DNA from: Nocardioides sp.
GTDB lineage: Bacteria; Actinomycetota; Actinomycetes; Propionibacteriales; Nocardioidaceae
Direction of reading: 5' to 3'
Length of the DNA: 35,792 bases
NCBI GenBank assembly: GCA_025964985.1
Contig: JAOPXU010000087.1
Location: 1 to 35,792 of the forward strand
Position numbers and translations under genes: made by a program. Below the pieces are notes generated by a model that worked only from the letters and a program-made list of their open reading frames with translations, was not told the DNA's origin and did not search any database. Shown here piece after piece: positions 31,056 to 35,792 of this stretch (position 1 is the first letter of the stretch; each line of letters starts with the position of its first letter).

Positions 31056-32624
31056 TCACCGGGCCTTCGCCGCGGGGACGGGCGCGGTGGCGCCCGGCTC
31101 GGCGTCGCCGACGGTCGTCCGCAGCGGGACCTCCTGGATGAACAGCACGCACACGAGCGCAAGGATCGCAAAGGGGACGGCGATCAGGAAGATGTGTCCG
31201 ATGGCTGTGCCGAACGCGTGCTCGTAGAGGTCGCGCACGGGACCCGGCAGGGCGCCCAGGTCGGGGATCGAGTGGCTCTCGTGGCTGGTCTCGGTGACGC
31301 CCATCGCGGCCAGGCCCGAGCGGACCTTGTCGGCCACCTGCGTCGACAGCACCGCACCGAGCGCAGACACACCGACCGAGCCGCCGAGGGAGCGGAAGAA
31401 CGCCACGACCGAGCTGGCCGCACCCATGTCCTCGAGCCGGGTGTTGTTCTGCACCGCGAGCACGAGGTTCTGCATGGTGGCGCCCAGGCCGACGCCGACG
31501 ACGGCCATGAACAGACCGACGAGGACCAGGCTGGTGTCGCCGTCGATGGTGCCGAGCATCGAGAATCCGGCGACGACGAGCACGAGCCCGCCGACCAGCC
31601 AGCGCTTCCACAGGCCGGTGTCGCTGATGATCCGGCCGCTGACGATGCTCGAGACGAGCAGGCCGCCGACCATGGCGATCGACATCAGACCGGCCTCGGT
31701 GGGGCTCATGCCGCGCGAGAGCTGGAAGTACTGGCTCAGGTAGACCGTCGCCCCGAACATCGCGACGCCGATCATCACCGAGGCGGTCGTGGCCAGTGCA
31801 GTGGTGCGGTCCTTGAAGAGGCGCAGCGGGATCACGGGCTCCACGGCGACCTTCGCCTCGACGTACACGGCGGCGGCGATGGTCAGCAGGCCGGCGGTGA
31901 CGAGCACGGCGGTCGTGGTGGACACCCAGTCGAACGACGAGCCGGCGAGCGAGACCCAGACGAGCAGCAGGCTGACGCCGCCGACGATGAGGGTGGCGCC
32001 GAGGTAGTCGATGTGGACCTCGCGCTTGACGACCGGCAGGTGCAGGGTGCGCTGGAGGACGACGAAGGCCAGGAGCGCGAACGGCATGCCGACGAAGAAG
32101 CAGCCGCGCCAGCCGAGCGGGCTGTCGACGACGAGGCCGCCGATGAGCGGGCCGGAGACGGTGGCGGTGGCGAAGACGGCGCCGATGTAGCCGGAGTAGC
32201 GGCCGCGCTCGCGCGGGGAGACCATCGAGGCGATCACGACCTGCACCAGCGCGGTGAGGCCGCCGACGCCGAGGCCCTGCACGACGCGCCCGCCGATGAG
32301 CACGCCCATGCTGGGCGCGAACGCCGCGATGAGCGAGCCGACGGTGTAGATGACCAGTGCGGTCTGGACGAGCAGCTTCTTGCTGAACAGGTCGGCGAGC
32401 TTGCCCCAGATCGGCGTCGAGGCCGTCATGGCCAGCAGCGTCGAGACGACGACCCACGTGTAGCCGGACTGCGAGCCGTCGAGGTCGGTCACGATCCGCG
32501 GCAGCGCGTTGGTGACCACGGTGCTCGACAGCATGGCGACGAACATGGCCAGCAGCAGCCCGCTCAGCGCCTCGAGCACCTCGCGGTGGCTCATGGGGGC
32601 GGGTGTCTGCACTGCGGTGGTCAT
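31056..32624 (-). CDS. DHA2-family MFS multidrug exporter
   Basis: A 522-aa membrane protein with about 14 helices (EmrB/QacA type). Motif A GKLADLFSKKLL, motif B-like GRVVQGLGVGGL, motif C region ATATVSGPLIGGLVVD. The ATG at 32624 follows GGAG at 9 nt and is preferred; ATG at 32639 is an alternative. It exports drugs or toxic metabolites with proton exchange. An operon with the MarR gene downstream and two operator-like palindromes upstream indicate ligand-induced expression. Confidence 0.93.
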   Translation of the reverse strand: MTTAVQTPAPMSHREVLEALSGLLLAMFVAMLSSTVVTNALPRIVTDLDGSQSGYTWVVVSTLLAMTASTPIWGKLADLFSKKLLVQTALVIYTVGSLIAAFAPSMGVLIGGRVVQGLGVGGLTALVQVVIASMVSPRERGRYSGYIGAVFATATVSGPLIGGLVVDSPLGWRGCFFVGMPFALLAFVVLQRTLHLPVVKREVHIDYLGATLIVGGVSLLLVWVSLAGSSFDWVSTTTAVLVTAGLLTIAAAVYVEAKVAVEPVIPLRLFKDRTTALATTASVMIGVAMFGATVYLSQYFQLSRGMSPTEAGLMSIAMVGGLLVSSIVSGRIISDTGLWKRWLVGGLVLVVAGFSMLGTIDGDTSLVLVGLFMAVVGVGLGATMQNLVLAVQNNTRLEDMGAASSVVAFFRSLGGSVGVSALGAVLSTQVADKVRSGLAAMGVTETSHESHSIPDLGALPGPVRDLYEHAFGTAIGHIFLIAVPFAILALVCVLFIQEVPLRTTVGDAEPGATAPVPAAKAR

Positions 32625-32651
32625 CGTCGCTGGCTCCATGACGAGTAGAAG

Positions 32652-32666
32652 GTTGACGAGGTCAAC
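32652..32666. promoter_or_regulatory. MarR operator candidate 1
   Basis: GTTGAC-GAG-GTCAAC is a perfect palindrome, 28-42 nt upstream of the preferred start. On the minus strand it directly follows a -10-like TACAGT, so a bound protein would block initiation. Confidence 0.7.
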
Positions 32667-32695
32667 TGTATTCCGGATTCGTTGACCTTGGCAAC
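32661..32695 (-). promoter_or_regulatory. Promoter of the DHA2/MarR operon
   Basis: On the minus strand TTGCCA, an 18-nt spacer, then TACAGT form a reasonable -35/-10 pair. Palindrome 2 covers the -35 and palindrome 1 abuts the -10. Confidence 0.55.
32681..32695. promoter_or_regulatory. MarR operator candidate 2
   Basis: GTTGACCTTGGCAAC, an imperfect version of candidate 1, starting 29 bp from it (about three helical turns). The 8-mer GCAACCAA at its right edge recurs in the palindrome at 5345-5365. The remaining gene-free DNA to 33034 contains a 3-copy 8-mer run (AGCGGCGC, 32733-32756) and no gene. Confidence 0.6.
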
Positions 32696-33034
32696 CAACC
32701 CCGTCAGGGGTGCGACAGCGCGGGCGCGCAGGAGCGGCGCAGCGGCGCAGCGGCGCGAACCGCCACAATGCAGACAACCCGCAGGCGTGGCCTCGGATCC
32801 TGTGGATCCTCGGCCGCCCCCGGGGACGTACGTCCGGGTTCGCCTGCGGGTCGGGTGACTGCGGTGGATTGACCAGCAGCCTCGTCGGGTCGTTGGGCCC
32901 GACGACTTGCTGGGCTGCTAGTGCGCAGCCACCTCACTCGTCCTAGAAGAATGCATTGTTCAGGACCACCTCCTTTCCGTGTACTTCGAGCGTAGGTCGG
33001 GGTCGGTCGTCCGACAAGGCATTACTTTTCCGCC

Positions 33035-33829
33035 ATGAGCGAACCCGTGCGTCCGAGCGTCACCACGTCCCTCGACGGGCCGGTCGCGGTGGTGACGATC
33101 GACCGTCCCGAGCGGCGCAACGCCGTGGACAGCGCGACCGCGGCAGCCCTGCTGCGGGCGATCGTGGACGCGGACGAGGACCCGGCGGTCGCGGTGATCG
33201 TGCTGACCGGGGCGGGCGGTGCGTTCTGCGCGGGGGCAGACCTCAAGGCGCTCGCCGGCGGCGACCGCGCAGACCTGCAGACGGGCGCCGAGGGTCCAGG
33301 ACCGATGGGCCCGACGCGGCTGCGGACGACCAAACCGGTGATCGCGGCGGTGGAAGGACCGGCGGTGGCGGGCGGGCTCGAGCTGGCGCTGTGGGCCGAC
33401 CTGCGGGTGGCGGCGTCGGACGCGACGTTCGGGGTCTACTGCCGCCGGTTCGGCGTACCGCTCATCGACCTGGGGACGGTGCGGCTGCCGCGGCTGATCG
33501 GGCACAGCCGGGCGATGGACCTCATCCTCACCGGCCGCGGCATCGACGGCGTCGAGGCCGAGCGGATCGGCCTGGTCAACCGGGTCACCGAGCCCGGCGA
33601 CGCGCTGCGCACCGCGGTCGCGCTGGGCCACGACCTCGCCGCGCTTCCCCAGCGGTGCCTGCGCAACGACCGGCGCTCGGCGATCGAGCAGTGGGGCCTG
33701 TCCGAGGACGACGCCACGGCGCGCGAGTGGGCGCTCGGCCTCGACACCCTGGCCTCGGGCGAGACGCTCGAGGGCGCCGGCCGGTTCGCCGGTGGCGCGG
33801 GACGGGGTGGCGCGGGGCTCGGGGACTGA
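33035..33829 (+). CDS. Enoyl-CoA hydratase/isomerase (crotonase) family protein
   Basis: A 264-aa protein with the crotonase core: VVTIDRPERRNAVDSATAAA, the oxyanion-hole loop GGAFCAGADLKALAGG, VIAAVEGPAVAGGLELALWA and FGVPLIDLGTVRLPRLIG. The usual catalytic glutamates are not obvious (the second position reads DLGTVRL), so the exact reaction is uncertain; fatty acid or side-chain degradation is likely. There is no Shine-Dalgarno; TACTTT 6 nt before the ATG suggests a leaderless transcript. The next gene begins 13 nt after its stop. Confidence 0.9.
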   Translation: MSEPVRPSVTTSLDGPVAVVTIDRPERRNAVDSATAAALLRAIVDADEDPAVAVIVLTGAGGAFCAGADLKALAGGDRADLQTGAEGPGPMGPTRLRTTKPVIAAVEGPAVAGGLELALWADLRVAASDATFGVYCRRFGVPLIDLGTVRLPRLIGHSRAMDLILTGRGIDGVEAERIGLVNRVTEPGDALRTAVALGHDLAALPQRCLRNDRRSAIEQWGLSEDDATAREWALGLDTLASGETLEGAGRFAGGAGRGGAGLGD

Positions 33830-33842
33830 GAGGATCCGCGGC

Positions 33843-35012
33843 ATGGACCGTGACCTCGACCTCGCCCTCGTCGGCGCCACCGGCTTCACCGGCCGACTCA
33901 CCGCCCGCCACCTGGCCGGTCGGGTCCCGGCCGGGACCCGCTGGGCGCTGGCCGGACGCCGCGAGGACGCGCTGACGCAGCTGCGCGACGAGCTCGTAGC
34001 GGCGCACCCGGGCGCCCCGGTGCCCGAGGTGCTCGTCGTGGACAGCCACGACGAGCCGGCCCTGGCCGCCCTGGTCAGGCGCACCCAGGTCGTGATCGCC
34101 GCGGTCGGTCCCTACCTCGAGCACGGCGAGCCCCTGCTGGCCGCGTGCGCCCGGGCCGGCACCGACTACGTCGACCTGGTCGGCGAGCCGGAGTTCGTCG
34201 ACCGGATGTTCCTCGCCCACCACGCCACCGCGGTGGCCAGCGGCGCGCGGATCGTGCACGCCTGCGGCTTCGACTCCGTGCCCCACGACCTCGGCGCCCT
34301 GCACGCCGTCCAGCAGCTGCCGGGCGACCGGCCGATCACGCTGCGCGGCGTCGTCCGCGCTACCGGCGGCGTCTCGGGCGGCACCCTCGCCTCGCTGCTC
34401 AACGCCTTCTCGCGCCTCGGCCCCATGCGGACGGCGGCCCGCGAGCGCAAGGCGGCCGACCCCGTGGCCGACGGCCGCGCGGCGACCGGCGTCACCGGCC
34501 GTCCGCGGCGCGACCCCGACCTCGGGTTGTGGCTGCTGCCGCTGCCGGCCATCGACCAGGACGTCGTCAGCCGCAGCGGGGCCGCGCTGGCGTCGTACGG
34601 CCCGGACTTCCGCTACTCCCACTACGCCGGGCTGGGCAACCCGCTGGTGCTCGGCGGGGCGCTGGCGGGGGTGACGGTCGGGTTGCTGGCGGCCCAGGTC
34701 GGTCCGGTGCGGCGGTTCGCGTCGAGCCGGCTGCCCCAGGGCACGGGGCCGTCGGACGAGGTGCGCGCGGCGGCGTCGTTCACCGTCGACTTCCGCGGGA
34801 CGGCCGGCACGCAGTGGGTCCACACGCGAGTGACCGGGCCCGACCCCTACGACCTGTCCGGCATCGCGCTCGCGGAGGCCGCGCTGTGCCTGCGCCACGA
34901 CGACAACCCGCCCACCGCCGGCCAGGTCACGACCGCCCAGGCGATGGGCACGGCCCTGACCCGCCGGCTCGAGGAGTACGGCGTCACCTTCGAGGTGGTC
35001 GCCCGGGGCTAG
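33843..35012 (+). CDS. Saccharopine dehydrogenase-like / trans-acting enoyl reductase family protein, second copy
   Basis: A 389-aa protein from the ATG at 33843 with GAGAGGA 8 nt upstream. Same family as the 20999-22177 product: [80 protein letters not shown], ending FEVVARG. It probably reduces an enoyl intermediate in lipid synthesis or an analogous substrate; its position behind an enoyl-CoA hydratase gene supports acyl-CoA chemistry. Its TAG overlaps the stop of the convergent ABC gene (CTAG). Confidence 0.9.
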   Translation: MDRDLDLALVGATGFTGRLTARHLAGRVPAGTRWALAGRREDALTQLRDELVAAHPGAPVPEVLVVDSHDEPALAALVRRTQVVIAAVGPYLEHGEPLLAACARAGTDYVDLVGEPEFVDRMFLAHHATAVASGARIVHACGFDSVPHDLGALHAVQQLPGDRPITLRGVVRATGGVSGGTLASLLNAFSRLGPMRTAARERKAADPVADGRAATGVTGRPRRDPDLGLWLLPLPAIDQDVVSRSGAALASYGPDFRYSHYAGLGNPLVLGGALAGVTVGLLAAQVGPVRRFASSRLPQGTGPSDEVRAAASFTVDFRGTAGTQWVHTRVTGPDPYDLSGIALAEAALCLRHDDNPPTAGQVTTAQAMGTALTRRLEEYGVTFEVVARG

Positions 35013-35792
35013 CCGGTCGCCGCGAACTGCGCGCGGTAGAGCCGTGCGTAGGCGCCGTCGGTGGTGAGCAGCGCGTCGTGGGTGCCCTGCTCGACGATCG
35101 CGCCGTCCTCCATCACCAGGATCAGGTCGGCGTCGCGGATCGTCGAGAGCCGGTGGGCGATGACGAACGACGTACGGTCGCTGCGCAGCGCGGCCATCGC
35201 CTGCTGCAGGAGCAGCTCGGTGCGGGTGTCGACCGACGAGGTCGCCTCGTCGAGGATCAGCAGCGCCGGGTCGGTGAGGAACGCGCGGGCGATCGTCACC
35301 AGCTGCCGCTCCCCCGCGGACAGGTTGGAGCCCTCCTCGTCGACGACGGTGTCGTAGCCGTCGGGCAGCGAGTGGACGAAGCGGTCGACGTAGGTCGCGC
35401 GGGCGGCGGCGAGCACCTCGTCGTCGGTCGCGCCGGGGCGGCCGTAGGCGATGTTGTCGCGGATCGTGCCCTCGAAGAGCCACGTGTCCTGCAGCACCAT
35501 GCCGATGCGCCCGCGCAGCACCGCGCGCGGCAGCGCGGTGATGTCGGTGCCGTCGATGGTGATCCGGCCGCCGTCGAGCTCGTAGAAGCGCATCACGAGG
35601 TTGACCAACGTCGTCTTGCCGGCGCCGGTCGGGCCGACGATGGCGACGGTCTGGCCCGGTCGGGCGACCAGGGACAGGTCGGTGATGAGCGGGCGGTCGG
35701 TGTAGGAGAACGTGACCTGCTCGAAGGCCACCTCGCCGCGCTCGAGCGGTGCCTTCGCGGCGTCGTACGACGGGGTGTCGGCGACCTCCTCG
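35009..35792 (-). CDS. ABC exporter ATP-binding region (partial, runs off the right edge)
   Basis: The frame is open to the edge, so this is the C-terminal 260 residues of a longer protein. Walker [12 protein letters not shown]-loop [11 protein letters not shown], signature [10 protein letters not shown], Walker [13 protein letters not shown] and H-loop AHRLST are all present. [20 protein letters not shown] and DTWLFEGTI are typical of type IV (MsbA/LmrA-like) half-exporters with fused membrane and nucleotide-binding domains; the membrane domain would lie beyond 35792. Substrate unknown. Confidence 0.93.
   Translation of the reverse strand, partial: EEVADTPSYDAAKAPLERGEVAFEQVTFSYTDRPLITDLSLVARPGQTVAIVGPTGAGKTTLVNLVMRFYELDGGRITIDGTDITALPRAVLRGRIGMVLQDTWLFEGTIRDNIAYGRPGATDDEVLAAARATYVDRFVHSLPDGYDTVVDEEGSNLSAGERQLVTIARAFLTDPALLILDEATSSVDTRTELLLQQAMAALRSDRTSFVIAHRLSTIRDADLILVMEDGAIVEQGTHDALLTTDGAYARLYRAQFAATG

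Noticed and set aside
30705-32648. A 647-aa plus-strand frame
   Set aside because: It is antisense to the MarR and DHA2 genes; composition is typical of a shadow frame.
32733-32756. Three tandem copies of AGCGGCGC
   Set aside because: A short GC microsatellite, too small and with no spacers to be a CRISPR or iteron array.

Overview
The window looks like about 36 kb of chromosome from a high-GC actinobacterium, most likely Nocardioidaceae (a Nocardioides-like organism). Grounds: strong G/C bias at third codon positions, many GTG starts, ATGA and GTGA stop/start overlaps, and typical actinobacterial families (DUF4193, DUF2277, an IdeR/DtxR regulator with every metal ligand at the canonical residue number, LCP proteins, the VWA/CoxE cluster, a SigE-type sigma factor paired with a membrane beta-propeller protein). 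The genus is an inference; no rRNA or other marker is present.

Layout. 1-10.8 kb is ordinary chromosome: a VWA protein, a membrane coiled-coil protein, DUF4193, a secreted CAP protein, an APH-like kinase, small proteins, an MFS exporter behind a perfect palindrome, a large secreted penicillin/AHL-acylase-type hydrolase, and an LCP cell-wall ligase followed by a 57-aa protein. 10.9-18.36 kb is an apparent genomic island. It lies between two 12-bp direct repeats, the right one being the 5' end of a tRNA-Arg(CCU) gene. Its codons are visibly less G/C-biased than those of the flanks. 18.4-19.05 kb is a scar-like stretch with an ANTAR-like gene, ending in a glycerophosphodiesterase-type gene that has lost its 5' end. 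19.9-35.8 kb is chromosome again: a PPTase, two paralogous saccharopine-dehydrogenase-like reductases, the sigma/beta-propeller pair, sirtuin, IdeR, photolyase, a GH13 glucosidase, a DHA2 exporter with its MarR regulator, an enoyl-CoA hydratase, and the end of an ABC exporter.

The island has two modules. The left module is a secreted protein with regularly spaced Asp/Glu-Cys-Ser units, then an ECF-like sigma factor overlapping (ATGA) a single-pass membrane protein with a long acidic tail (a probable anti-sigma factor). The right module is a small HTH-like protein, a strong terminator, a perfect actinobacterial SOS (LexA) box, a 26-codon leader ORF, a hairpin that buries the Shine-Dalgarno of a 60-aa protein, and an ATGA-coupled pair. 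That pair is a tyrosine-recombinase-fold protein lacking its catalytic residues and a 557-aa DDE-transposase-like protein. The transposase-like/pseudo-recombinase pair, with its apparent SOS and leader-peptide control and its site at the 5' edge of a tRNA gene, is the best candidate here for an undescribed system.

Regulation visible elsewhere: three GTTG-N7-CAAC palindromes, two at the DHA2/MarR promoter and one in front of the distant MFS gene, suggest a shared MarR-type regulon. Convergent genes are separated by strong bidirectional hairpins or share a CTAG stop overlap.
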